From Triplophysa rosa (taxonomy: Eukaryota > Chordata > Actinopteri > Cypriniformes > Nemacheilidae), in contig NC_079890.1 of the NCBI RefSeq assembly GCF_024868665.1, positions 30,182,423-30,246,422 of the forward strand: a stretch of 64,000 bases of DNA, in the 5' to 3' direction. The notes under the pieces were generated by a model. That model worked only from the letters and a program-made list of their open reading frames with translations, was not told where the DNA came from and did no database searches. This document shows, piece by piece, positions 1-11,144 of this stretch (the stretch's first letter is position 1; every line of letters starts with the position of its first letter). Position numbers and translations under genes: made by a program.

Positions 1-60
<60 letters not shown>
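1..60. repeat. (CT)n microsatellite at window edge
   Basis: An uninterrupted CT dinucleotide run fills the first 58 bases and then degrades (CGCTGTCTCTCCCTG). It is cut by the window edge, so its full length is unknown. Confidence 0.95.
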
Positions 61-64
<4 letters not shown>

Positions 65-1860
65 CTCTCCCTGTGTGGGGATGTGTGACCTGACCAATCA
101 CCCATTGTATTACTTCCCTGGTGCAATGTTTCTAAATGAACACATTTGTGATCATTATGATTCACATTACAGGCTCTTTATGACGCATTTGCTTGCTTGA
201 CTCTGATGTGACTGATTAATGTAATTACTATTCAAAGTCAATGTGCCAGGTGTCCCAAGAACAGCCAACACGGTAAAGCCCACAAATGCTTTTCACCCAG
301 TTTTACATTTTCAAATGTAGTTCAACCATTCTAGTATTTTCTTTTTTGAGGTAATGAAGGAAGATTAAATTTAAGGCGATTCCCACATTCACATTTTCTC
401 TCCATATTGCTGTGTTCCAGTCGTACCCAGCTGTACAGTGGTCCACCCTGGAACACCAATTTACTCACATTACCCAGGATTCTTTGTGCTCTTTTCCCTC
501 TCTCTCAATTAACCATGTGAACACATATCCACCTCTCATTTGCCTCCTCATTTAGTGCAGCTCTTCTAGCTTGGGCCAAATTACCTGCCGTTTCAGAATG
601 GCAAAAACTCATTCAGCCCTGTTTACAGCTGAGTATGAATAATGAAAGTGACAAATGGAAATGCTCAGGAGCAATGCTAGGACTGGCTTAAAGCCCTGTT
701 TCGTTAGGCTTGGCTGACTTTTGTAATTACGTTCTTTTTTCTTCTCTGCCCTCACTTTTCTAGTTTTTTTAAACCAAACATGAAATAAATGTGCCTGAAA
801 TATAATATGAATTTCTTTCTTATTGATGCAGAGATTAATTTTTTGGTGTTTAAAGGCCAAAATGCTTGTTGTAGGAACAGATTATTTCTTTCATGACCTT
901 TTGCTCCTGAATAAGTTATCGTGAAATATGTATAGCCTCATACTATTTCGTACCTCTCAGACAAAGGAACTGAATAGTCGTGTCATTGCTAAAACATTAT
1001 AGTAAATGATGCTGTATGGCTGCTATCACACTGCCCTCCTCTATTTAGAGCAAAATATATTATTAATAATAATAAATATCCTTAGTTCAGAAGAAAAGAT
1101 TTGTGTTCAGATTCTAATTTGCAATTACTGGTAGAGTAAAATAAACGGTAAAAAAGCTAAATAAAAAGTGGCATGTTCCTTCCTTTGCCCCCTCTATGTT
1201 TTGCTATTAGTTGACAAAAAGAAACCATCTAAAATGACAGGTAAATATATGCATAATGGCAGTAAAAACTGTGTAAACACTCATTTTGACTGGCCATGGC
1301 AAACTTCTGAGGGTGTGTTAGAACAGCAGGTCACACGTGTAGCAGTCGTGTAGGGTGACCCATATTCAATCACATGCTCTAATATTGGCTTCTGTCTGCT
1401 TCTGTAATCATTATAAAACTATCGTTTATACAACTCACTATTGAAGATTTTTTTTGCTCATAGTTTAGATTTCAGATTTGACTTATTTTTAGAAACACAA
1501 GTTAAAATAAATAAAAGTTGTTTTTATTCAAATATAACCAATCATTGCATAATATATTTTAACTATAATATAGCTCTGTTACAGCTTTAAATTATATAAA
1601 CTGTTTAATACACTTACCAATTTCTATGTGTAAGACTACAGTATCTATGATCCATTTACTGTACATAGCATTACCTTTGATATATGTAATTAACAAAATT
1701 CACAACAGTGGAATACATCACAGAAAATGAAATTATCAAATCAAAAGGCCTGATATTTTCTCACCGTTTTCAGGCCATCCTTGTTGTTACGAAACTAAAT
1801 TTATAAGAAACAGGATAACCTCTCACAAAGTGTAGTGGACATATTGGAGTAAATTAAACA
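61..1860. other. Intergenic DNA, no gene seen
   Basis: AT-rich sequence with short chance open frames only (83 aa or less, low-complexity or lysine-rich). I see no conserved domain, splice structure or clear transposon ends before the TTAA element at 1861. Confidence 0.6.
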
Positions 1861-2411
1861 TTAAAGGTGCAGTGAACTGGACGTTTTTATTGTTTTATAC
1901 TATTGTCTGATGTCTACTTAAGACGTACGCGTGGTGTTTACATTCGAAAACATCAAAATCAATAAGTAATAGGCTATTTTCTACCCTGGTTTTGAGGCCG
2001 GCTGGAGAAACGCTCAGTTTTTAAGGGCGGGCCGCATGGAAGACTTGGAAGTAAACGCCCACTGCTATGATTGGATAGCAGCTTGCGTAGTTGACTTAGT
2101 TGGAGCCTTATAGCCTATAGTTGTATGGTGTTTAGTGATATATGACCGTACATGTCAGCATTTAAAGGTGCAGTGGAGGGAGGCTATTTTGAAGTGTTTT
2201 GATATTATTTCTGGTGCTGGGTCATATCCATATCTGCCAACACTGTCGTTTTGGCCGGCAGTCTACCGTTTGTTTATTTATCATGAAAACTATAACAGTA
2301 ACAAGGGCATTTTCAGGTCTGACACTTACAGGATGTTCGTTTGAATATGATTCCCTCTTATATAATAAAAACTCGGGTTAAAATTGTGGTCCTAGTTCAC
2401 TGCACCTTTAA
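1861..2411. mobile_element. TTAA-flanked non-autonomous DNA transposon
   Basis: The element body (1865-2407) is bounded by TTAA on both sides (1861-1864 and 2408-2411). Its ends are inverted copies: the left starts TTAAAGGTGCAGTGAACT and the right ends AGTTCACTGCACCTTTAA. Transposons that duplicate TTAA include the piggyBac and Kolobok superfamilies; which applies here cannot be decided without a transposase. An extra internal copy of TTTAAAGGTGCAGTG lies near 2160, so the body may be composite. No convincing coding sequence remains. Confidence 0.85.
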
Positions 2412-3005
2412 AGGGACAATTCACCCAAAAATGACAATCCTGTCATCATTTACTCACCCTTTTGTCATTTCAAACATGCAGGGCTCTAGACTCATTTTTC
2501 CCACTGGTCGCACTGGTGTGACCCACTTTTCGAGTTTTCGCACCTTTTTTATTGTAATCATAATGACCTTGCATAATGACCTCAGTTGATGAATCGTTCT
2601 GTTCATTTGTTACTCCGTTTTTTAAAATATTCGGCTATAGACCACTTCATATTTGCGCTTTAACACTTAGGCCTACTAGCCCAATACATCCAAAATAAAT
2701 GCAAAGAAACTTTGTATTTGTTATTTTATACAGTTGTTATTATTTTGTTTTATATTCAAGTTATACATAGGCTATGAAATGATCTGACACAAATATAGCC
2801 TGTCACTCTTCACAATCCTCCTTTATTGCACTCTTTGCAGAAAGCTGTAATTTTGCCACTGGCCTTCTTTATTTTTACCAAATAAATAAAATTAAGTTAG
2901 CTAGCTCAAAACTCTAAAGTAACTCAGAACTAAATTATTATATATGTATACTTTACACATTGTCATAAATAAACTTTAAATGCTAAATCTTACTAACCAC
3001 TCTTG

Positions 3006-3935
3006 TTAAAGCAACAAGGAGCCGCGTTGGTGTATGGTTCCCCCATGTGGTTGATAAGCGCAATTGTCTGTTTTCAATGTCGTAAATACTGTCGCTGTAT
3101 AAGCTTCCACGTGGGCAGCACAATATACGTGAATTTGTTGACTAAGCAGCAACTGCAGTTACATCATGTCACTTCATAAACTGTGCATGTACTAAAGCAC
3201 TCTTTTGGCTCCTGTGGGGTAGACTACTGGGCTATACTAATAGCTCAAACTAGATTCTGAGGTAGCAGCTGGTTGTTAGTCGTTAGCGCATAGCGTGCTA
3301 GCTACATAGCAGCTAACTTGCTAACGTTAGCTACATAACACATTTGCAGTCGCCCAAAACACAACGCATGGACGTGAATGTGTTTAGTAACCAACGCAAA
3401 TAATTCTCTGTAGTTATATTTTCTCAATTTTTCTCGCGACCAGGTGTTGTGCTTTGTGTAATAGGTGCAATCAATAACTTGTGAATAGTGTCTAGCATAG
3501 TAACTATAGATACCGATAACATTAGTCGGTAAAACTTTATTTTACAGTGCCCTTGTTACATATGTTACATGTATTTACTATAGTATTTACTATAAATTAT
3601 GCATAATTACATGTAACTAACCCTGAACCAAACCATAATCCTAACCCTAACCCTATAGTAAGTACATGAAGTTACTTTTTATTACTCAGTACTTAAATGT
3701 ATAATTACACTGTAACACGGGCACTGTAAAACAAAGTGTAACCCATTAGTCTACATGCATGAACTAAGGAATCAGCAACTTTTGACCATAAAACATTTAT
3801 TGTGGTTTGGTAGTCATCGTTTACAAGCATAACACTAAATTTGTGATGAGGCAAAAGCATCCAACGTAGCTATTGAGACCCGGCAACATTACATTATCTC
3901 TAGTCTACCTTACAGTTATAAATTGTGAACCAGTA
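3006..3935. mobile_element. Truncated TTAA element, related to 54549-55238
   Basis: It starts with TTAA plus AGCAACAAGGAGCCG (3010). It matches the reverse complement of 54549-55238 over nearly its whole length, after leaving out the 216-bp MITE at 3528. The match stops near 3935 (GAACCAGTA), where the complete relative continues for another 540 bp to its second terminus. This copy therefore lacks its other end. Many single-base differences are visible between the copies. Confidence 0.85.
3528..3743. mobile_element. MITE with 8-bp duplication CATTAGTC
   Basis: A 216-bp element with inverted ends (left GGTAAAACTTTATTTTACAG, right CTGTAAAACAAAGTGTAACC), flanked by exact CATTAGTC copies at 3520-3527 and 3744-3751. 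The empty site is present in the same window: the related element on the opposite strand has a single GACTAATG at 54734-54741. An 8-bp duplication fits hAT. The CCTAACCCTAACCC stretch inside is part of the MITE, not telomere. Confidence 0.95.
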
Positions 3936-4249
3936 CAATTGAACACGCGTGTGTTCTGAGGTGTTTTGAGTGACTGATTTGATGGGTTCAGACAGTGAGT
4001 CTCGCGAGTTCAGTGTTTGACATGAGTTGTTTGAACAAAATGAATCGGTTCAAATGAGTCATTACGTTGCGAATCGGACATTAGCGAACACTGACGTGCT
4101 GTTTGTTGTTCACAGCTATTAGGACATTGCTAAATATAGAAGTTAACATGGAAAACACTTCACTGGATAGGATTTTTTTTATATGTCAGCTGCATGCGGA
4201 ACACTTGTCAGGGAAGAAAAGGCGACATGTTTTTGAGCACATTCACACC

Positions 4250-4429
4250 CAGGGCTGGTCTGGGATGAAAAATCTGCCCTGGCATTTTTAGGCCCGCATC
4301 GGCCCTCCACCGAATCTGACGCCTCCGTTACGGCCCCATACGTTAGCGGCAAACGCGTCCGTTACGGCCCCATACGTTAGCGGCCCACCGGGAAAACGCT
4401 CGGTACGCCAGATGGCCAGACCGCCCCTG
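4250..4429. mobile_element. Short hAT MITE, TSD TTCACACC
   Basis: A 180-bp element with ends CAGGGCTGGTCTGGG and GGCCAGACCGCCCCTG, flanked by exact TTCACACC at 4242-4249 and 4430-4437. An 8-bp duplication and CAGGG ends indicate hAT. Inside are two tandem copies of a unit of about 34 bp (CGTTACGGCCCCATACGTTA near 4326 and 4360). It is much richer in G and C than its surroundings. Confidence 0.93.
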
Positions 4430-5076
4430 TTCACACCCAGCTGTAATATAGGTAAAAATATTCTCCGAATGCACCACGTGAAACATGGATTCTGTCTTCC
4501 GACCTTGTTTTTGATTAAAGTGTGTGGGGGAGAGACAGTTCAGAAACCGACGTGTTCGACTTCATTACACGCTGCACATAACGATCGGAATATGACATCA
4601 AGGTTCCGTGAAAGAGTTTTAAAAGAAAATGGAGCGCTCTAGTTCTTTTATGCTGTTCGGTCTGCGCAACACCGAATGAAGTCAAACACACACTTTAGTT
4701 TGGAGACAGAGGGAGTGCACGAGCTCTCTGCTTGCTCTTTCCTGCAATTATCACAAGCGCGAGATTCAATACTGATAAATCACATTAAATGTTAAAATAA
4801 TTCTTTGGTGGGGCAAAAAAATTGTTTTACGCACTTGCACCAATACGACCGTGTGAAATTTTACCTCGCACGTTATAAAAAACGATCGCATTCGCGAGCA
4901 TTTTGGTCAGTCTAGAGTCCTGACATGTATGACTTTCTTCTGTACAACACAAAACTAGATATATTGCTTTTTTCTTCAAAATATCTTTTGTGTTCTGCAG
5001 AAAAAAGGTCATTTGAAATGACAGAGGGTGAGTAAATGATGAGATAATTTTCATTTTCTGTGAACTATCCCTTTAA

Positions 5077-6148
5077 TATGTGGATATTAATAATAGGCTA
5101 TTCTACAATAGAAGAAGGTAACAGGCATTTACCATTTATTCTTACCTGATCTAACCCTCAAAAATGACTTGTTGGTGTGACCTAATTTAGAAAAGATTGA
5201 TTCAGTGATATTAAATATTTTTTACTTGTGAGTTAATTTAAAATTATTAATAACAATTGTTTTTCTAGCGTTTTCTCTATATTTTATAGCACGTTTAACA
5301 CTGTACTTTCTCAGATTTATTGAAAATCGCAGTCTTTTGTTATAGCAGAAACCAATGTTCAATAAACACTTCGATTTATTATTAATATGTATTGGAATAT
5401 ACAATTCTTCTGCCAAGTATTACACTTTAATATCCTAACTGTGTTTGTGGTTTCCAAGCAACATCAACTTGGCAGATAAAGAGAATGTGTGACTACAGGC
5501 GTGCATTTACAATCATTTTACAACACCTTATCCAAATCTAATATAGATCCAGAATTATCTGCTTTATAAAGTGCAGTTCTCAATTATAAAAACTAAATAA
5601 AAAATCTCCACACAGCATGTGCATTAGTCTGGAACTGAATTTAATTAGCTTCTAGAAAACCACCCCTTGATGATCCCCTTTTATTGTTTTTTTTATTCAC
5701 TGGCCTTTTGTACCCACCCACCTCCTGAATATTTAGATTCAGCCTAATGGCAGTTCATTTAGCTTTTTGTGAGACAGTCAGGTGTTCAGTGATCACCCCT
5801 CGCCGTGAGCCTTTCCCCGCGGTGTCCACTAACCAGCAGGACATGCCATCAGATGGAGAGGCTGTGTCACTGACAACCCAATTAGCCAAATTAGCCTCTT
5901 AGAGCTCATCACACCACATAGACTCTAATGGCTTTAATACTGCTGGGTAATCTCCTTAATACAGGCAAAAAATGATCAGATTATTTCTGCATTGTGACAT
6001 GCAACCGAAATAGACAGCTCTGTGTGAGTTATCAATTGTGATTAGGTCTGGCTGTGTGTGCACAGGAAGTTTTGTGGAGATACAGTACAACATTCAAATG
6101 CCTCATTTAATTGTGTGATTCATCATAACAGCAAACTAACAAATTAAC
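5077..6148. other. Intergenic DNA, no gene seen
   Basis: Apparently single-copy AT-rich DNA between the nested transposon stack and the Gypsy LTR remnant. The stretch 5790-6130 has a conserved-looking texture (clustered AATTAG and TAAT motifs), but nothing supports a specific regulatory claim. Confidence 0.5.
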
Positions 6149-6570
6149 TGGACTTCTTCGTCGATTAAGGGGGATTGCCGGTGTTGCTCTCATTCCGTCT
6201 GGCATCCCGTGAGTTTTGAGTGGCCTTGTTGGCTGCCGCCCTGTTTTGCATCAAGTGGATTTTGCCCTGTCTTGCATCTCGAGTTTTTGAGTGGCCTTGT
6301 TGGCTCCTGCCCTGTACCGGCATCAAGTGGATTCTCATTGTCCCTCGCTGGGTGGATTTAATCAAGTGTATTTTTGCCCTGTCTTGCATCTTGTGAGTTT
6401 GAGTGGCCTTGCTGGCTTCTGCCCTGTCCCTGCATCAAGTGGATTTTCATTGTCCCTCGCTGGGTGGATTTACTTTTACCTTTTGCTGGATTATTGCTTG
6501 GACACTATCCCATCGCCGATTTAATAAAGCTTCGATTTCCCTGCACTTGGCTCTTGAGTCGTTCATAACA
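6149..6570 (+). repeat. 5' LTR remnant (3' half)
   Basis: It aligns with 14500-14997. About 390 bp at the start of the LTR are missing, and 148 bp present in the 3' LTR (14797-14944) are deleted at 6517/6518. It holds three copies of a GAGTTTTGAGTGGCCTTG unit (starting 6211, 6281, 6395), while the 3' LTR holds two. A polyadenylation signal AATAAA lies at 6523-6528. It ends in TTCATAACA. Confidence 0.9.
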
Positions 6571-6586
6571 GAACGGACTGACCAAT

Positions 6587-7507
6587 ATGGAGTCAGCAGG
6601 GTCTGATCCCCTTCGCGCCGCTCTCGCTCAGCAGGGTGCCCTATTGGGGCAACAGGCCACCCGGCTGAATGCCACCGCCCAGGAGGTGGGAGTTCTCAAC
6701 TCCCGTGTGGCCGAACTCTCTTCACTTTTTGGAGAACTCCAGTCTGCACCGGTCGGTCAAACTCCAACTCCCCCTGACCCGGAACCCCATGCTAACAACC
6801 CACCCATTTATAATGGTGAACCCCTTTCCTGCCGAGCCTTTTTGTCTCAATGTGCCTTGGTTTTTGCCTTACAACCCCATCGCTATTCCTCGGAAGCCAC
6901 CAAAGTGGCGTATGTCATCACGCTCCTCTCCGGTCCTGCTCGGGACTGGGCGGTGGCTGTCTGGGATGCGGCGGCGCCTTGCTGTGCCACTTTCGAAATT
7001 TTCTGCCAAGAAATAATTAGCCTATTTCACCGGACGGCCCAGGGAGACGAAGCAGCCGCACAGTTATCCCGTCTAACCCAATGGGGAGGATCAGTTACGG
7101 ACTATGCCATTCGTCTCAGGACCCTTGCAGCGGCTTGTGATTGGAATAAGAGTGCCCTACGTGCTCGCTTCCTTGACGGACTAAACGGTAACATTGCCGA
7201 CGAGCTGGCACCCCTAGACCTCCCTGTCGAACTCGACGCCTTCATTAACCTGTCGGTGCGGGTTGAGAGCCGCTTGACAAGGCGCCGCCAACACCGTCTG
7301 ACCAACCCCTTCTGGAACTCCCCACCTGCTGTGGAGACAGGGCCCTCCGCCAACCATCCCGCTGCTGCTGAGCCCATGCAATTGGGACGTCTACGTCTTA
7401 CTCCTCAAGAGAAGCAGCAGTGTCTAGCCCAAGGACTCTATTCATGCCATGTTTCTTGTCTGGGCTCTGCCTCCTCTCTCTCTGTTTCCTGTCCTCCGCA
7501 GACGTAG
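6587..7507 (+). pseudogene. gag: Gypsy gag (capsid-like) gene, 3'-deleted
   Basis: A 306-codon frame starting 16 nt after the 5' LTR. Residues 1-55 form an Ala/Gln/Leu-rich helix (MESAGSDPLRAALAQQ), probably a coiled coil. Residues about 70-230 fit the retrotransposon gag/capsid fold (PPIYNGEPLSCRAF, then VAYVITLLSGPARDWAVAVW). The family normally continues into a CCHC zinc knuckle. Here residues after about 283 run into unrelated sequence and a TAG, then reverse transcriptase resumes in the same frame. A deletion therefore removed the knuckle and protease. The product would have packaged element RNA into particles. Confidence 0.88.
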
Positions 7508-8475
7508 CCTGCAGATCTGAAGGGTGTCCCGGTGGAGTACCATGATCTCGGCATGGTTTTCAGCAAGTCCCGGGCCACCTCTCTTCCTCTGCATCGCCCC
7601 TACGACTGCGCCATCAACCTCCTTCCAGGCACTTCTCCGCCTAAGGGTCGGTTTTATTCCCTTTCCGGACCTGAGAGAGTGGCCATGAACACGTATATTC
7701 AGGAATCCCTCCTGTCTGGTCTCATACAGCACTCATCTTCCCCCGCGGGTGCGGGGTTCTTCTTCGTTCAGAAGAAGGACGGTTCCCTGCATCCCTGTAT
7801 TGATTACTGAGGTCTGAATGACATCACTATAAAGAATAGGTATCCCCTACCTCTCATGTCTTCTGCCTTTGAACTTTTGCAGGGAGCCCGGGTCTTCACC
7901 AAGTTAGACCTTCGCAATGTCTACCACCTTGTCCGCATTTGAGAGGGTGATGAGTGGAAGACAGCTTTCAACACCCCACGGGACACTATGAGTATTTGGT
8001 TCTCCCGTTTCGTTTGACCAATGCTCCCGCTGTCTTCCAGGACCTTGTTAATAGCGTTTTCAGTGACATGATTAATCAGTTTGGTTTTGTGTACTTGGAC
8101 AATATTCTTATATTCTCCCCTTCTCTCCAGGTGCACACCCATCACGTTAGACAGGTCCTCCAGTGATTGCTTGAGAAACAGCTATTCGTCAAAGCGGAGA
8201 AGTGTGAGTTCCACTCCGAGTCGGTTACGTTCCTTGGTCATATCATCTCATCAAGTGGGATTAAAGCGGATCCTGCCAAGACTAATGCTGTTGCTGAATG
8301 GCCCACACCCGACACTCGCAAGGGGCTCCAATGGTTCCTGGTTTTCGCTAACTTCTATCGGCGTTTCATCAGGGGCTTTGGCCTCATTACCGCGCCTCTC
8401 ACAGCATTGACCTCCACCAAGGTGGCGTTCAGGTGGAGCCATGACGCTCAGGTGGCCTTTGACTCTATCAAGCAT
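7508..8475 (+). pseudogene. pol: Gypsy pol, reverse transcriptase part (broken)
   Basis: It begins [17 protein letters not shown], the region just before the reverse transcriptase fingers, and continues through [39 protein letters not shown] and [18 protein letters not shown]. These are the standard Ty3/Gypsy motifs in order. The active-site motif near 8092 reads YLDN where the family has YLDD, so one catalytic aspartate is lost. In-frame TGA stops lie at 7808, 7940 and 8164, and there is a frameshift between 7942 and 7980. The frame ends at AFDSIK, where the foreign insertion begins. It cannot make a working enzyme. Confidence 0.92.
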
Positions 8476-9780
8476 AGCGTTAGTTCTGGCAGGTCACGTG
8501 AGTTCAGCTTGCATCAGCTGATCACATCAGGTGCAGCTAATCAATGTTAACCAATAGTCATACAACGCACACTAGACTGCGTAATATTTAAGTTGCATTT
8601 CTTTGCTGCTTATCAGCTGCTTAATCGTGTTGCACTTAAAACTTGTATCGCCATCCACGATCGCTGTTCTGTGCAGCGCGAAAATTGTTTGGATATATAT
8701 GCAACACGCTGTTGCCGCTCATCCAGGTGTATGTAAGCAGCATGGGTTTTAAGCCCTGGTTTACGAACTACTATGCTAACTAGTTGTTCGGATATGCAAC
8801 GCGCTATTTCAATAATCTTAGTTTACCTCCACCATCGCTACTATTGTGCGGGAGTGTGAATCTCGTTTGCCAGCACGGGTGCTTTTCTCTCGGCGTCTGT
8901 CCGGCAGTTAGCTGACCATACTAAGCTCACCGGAGAATGCAAACATGACAGTATTTCCAAGAGTGAACCGTCTGTTTTATACATTTAGCTATACATTGCA
9001 TGTTACTCCGCTTACGGCTCAAAATAACTCTGGCAGTCGTTAGAGTCTATGTAAGAGCAAGACGTACCTGATCTGTGATTAAGTGCGAGATCTACTTCTC
9101 TTGTCTGCACAATGCGAACACCGTGAATCAGACATTGCATGCCAGAAGTAAGTTTACACCCTGGATGTTATTGTAATTGGCACATAGACGCTTGCAGAAT
9201 AAGTCACAAAAGTGTTTAGCATTATTCACATGAGTGGTGGTATCACATCCACTCCGCAAAAGAAATTGCCCGCGTTTTGCCGCTTACCGCATGTTTTCCC
9301 TTTGAAAATGAACTAGACAATCGCGATAGCCGCGTACCGTGCGAATCCACTATAGTGAACTTGGGTGACACTCTCATTCTCCGTGTTTCTCATCAAGTGC
9401 TGCTGTTTGCGCTCTGATGGCTTAAAATCATCAACAGGGTTCTCAAAATTCTGCGAGTCATTTCAAGCAGTTTACATAAACCGTACCTCATTTATCACAT
9501 GAGAAGTAAGGGGATACATTTCCCACACCGTACATTTAATATACGAGGCGCATACGGAGGGAGTTCTCTGCAATGTTCATGTCGAGAGTATACAATTTAA
9601 AAGTGTGTTCAGGTAAATCGTGTGATCCTTCTGCAAGCATGGTAGGTAAGTCCTTTAATCATATGCGATCATGATAGTGAGAGCTGATGTAGGGGTAAGC
9701 TACATAGCCAAAATTGTACATGATACAATGCAGTCACAATGTATTATCTGCTTGTTAACACGTGCTCATTCATCTCAGGT

Positions 9781-9890
9781 GCTATTTGGTGCAGGGTGTA
9801 CGCTTCCCCTGCCAGCTTAACTGCTAGTTTACCCATTTGTCTCGTTATCAATTTGCTCATAACACTCTAGTGCCTTTTGTTGCAGGATGT
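9781..9890 (+). repeat. Isolated copy of the 90-bp minisatellite unit
   Basis: This stretch contains GTGTACGCTTCCCCTGCCAG followed by CTGCTAGTTTACCC and TTGCTCATAACA. It is the same unit as the array at 11145-12025, but 1.3 kb upstream of it and within the same insertion. Confidence 0.8.
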
Positions 9891-11144
9891 GCGCAGCCTC
9901 ACAGACGGTTGGCTAAACATCTGATGCAAGGCACACTTTCTTGGGAACACTTGGGCACATTCAAAATCATCATCTGATTGGCTGAATTTTACAGGATTTA
10001 CGGGAGACGTGCGCGTCGCATATTTTTTATTTTTTACGGTCTGCCTGGGAACAACACGAGCCGTCTGATCTAAGGTTTTAAAAGGTTGCAGTAATAACTC
10101 ATCACGATCGACTAAACACTTAATTCATAAAAGTATCTAGGTTAACTGCAAAACTATAATCGTTGTTGCTGGTTATCTTTTACACGCGCATGAATGTACT
10201 CCGGTCTGATACTGCGGGGACATTTCCACGTCTCTAAGCATGACGTGGCACAAAACGAAACGTGATTGGGTTCTTTACCTGTCAGTCATATGGCAGTCAT
10301 CGGCGGGCCTCGGCCAAAGAAGCAGCGAAAGTTCTTATAAACAAATGTTTCGCTTTTGCTTTTTTATTTTTAGCAATCGACTCTTCATATGCTAATCATC
10401 ATATTCATGGTGTCATCTAATCATACTTGCGTTTAATGTCCTAACTGTTACATACAATGCTGCTTTTTTTTATACAACAAATGAAAAAGCCGTTCTCATT
10501 TACATATTTTTGGTTATGAAATAGTACTTCAGTGTAACTTTTAGTGAATCATGCAGCACAACGTCGTCTGCGCAACAAACCATGAGAATATTTACAGACA
10601 AACTACGTTCATATGCCCAGGCAGTCTGTAACAGTGACAGAGTTTTGGAAACGGCGTTTTGTTCGGTCAGTTGAATGTGCTGCTGTTTTCTACCAGTCGC
10701 TGCACAGATAGAGCAAGAGAAAGACGAGCTGCGTCGGCAAAGCAAAACAACGCGCTCGCGGGGCTGTACCGACAACATTTCTTTACCTGAAGAAAACCGT
10801 AAAAACAGCAATCCGGCAGAAACGCGAGGCACCCGGCGCGCATAAGCAACGTGCAAAAGGTTCTCTGCTAACTGAAACAATTGAAAAAAGGCGCGTATAA
10901 CAGCAATAAGCGCTTTCTACGTGATCGGCCCCCTACACTGGTTTGTGTGTACATGCGTGTTGTTCGGCACTTGGTGGGTCCGGAACGAATTCCCTCCCAG
11001 TCCGGACTTTACGAATGGCTGATAGTGTATGCATTTAAGAATAGTATCATCCCAATGGAATACTAACCGGAAGTGTGTGTGGTTTCCCAGAGGGTAAATG
11101 ACATCAATCTCACAACTCAATGCATGCCAATGAAATCAATTTGT

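Larger units (their letters stand above)
2479..4922. mobile_element. hAT-like DNA transposon with ACATG duplication
   Basis: The termini are CAGGGCTCTAGACT at the left and AGTCTAGAGTCCTG at the right, inverted with one mismatch in 14. The flanks are a 5-bp direct repeat ACATG (2474-2478 and 4923-4927). CAGGG ends are typical of hAT elements. hAT normally duplicates 8 bp, although 5-bp subgroups (called hAT5 in Repbase, from memory) exist. No transposase frame survives; the interior is filled with later insertions (3010-3935, 3528-3743, 4250-4429). Confidence 0.8.
2408..5076. mobile_element. TTAA-flanked MITE split by a hAT-like element
   Basis: The left end is TTAA plus AGGGACAATTCACCC (from 2412). 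The right end is GAACTATCCCT plus TTAA (to 5076). The ends match the very common cyprinid repeat that begins AGGGATAGTTCACCC; a complete copy sits at 46639. The left TTAA (2408-2411) is also the right TTAA of the neighbouring element. Without the insertion at 2479-4922 and one copy of its 5-bp target duplication, the element is only about 210 bp. The junction then reads smoothly as a T-C-A-A-A-C-A-T-G-T-A-T-G-A-C block typical of the family. Confidence 0.88.

Noticed and set aside
3640..3656. CCTAACCCTAACCC, similar to telomere repeats
   Set aside because: Only two and a half units, inside the MITE at 3528-3743; it is part of that family's body.
10500..10880. A 126-codon open frame on the minus strand in the unclassified insertion
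   Set aside because: No recognisable motif, no splice context and biased composition; treated as chance.
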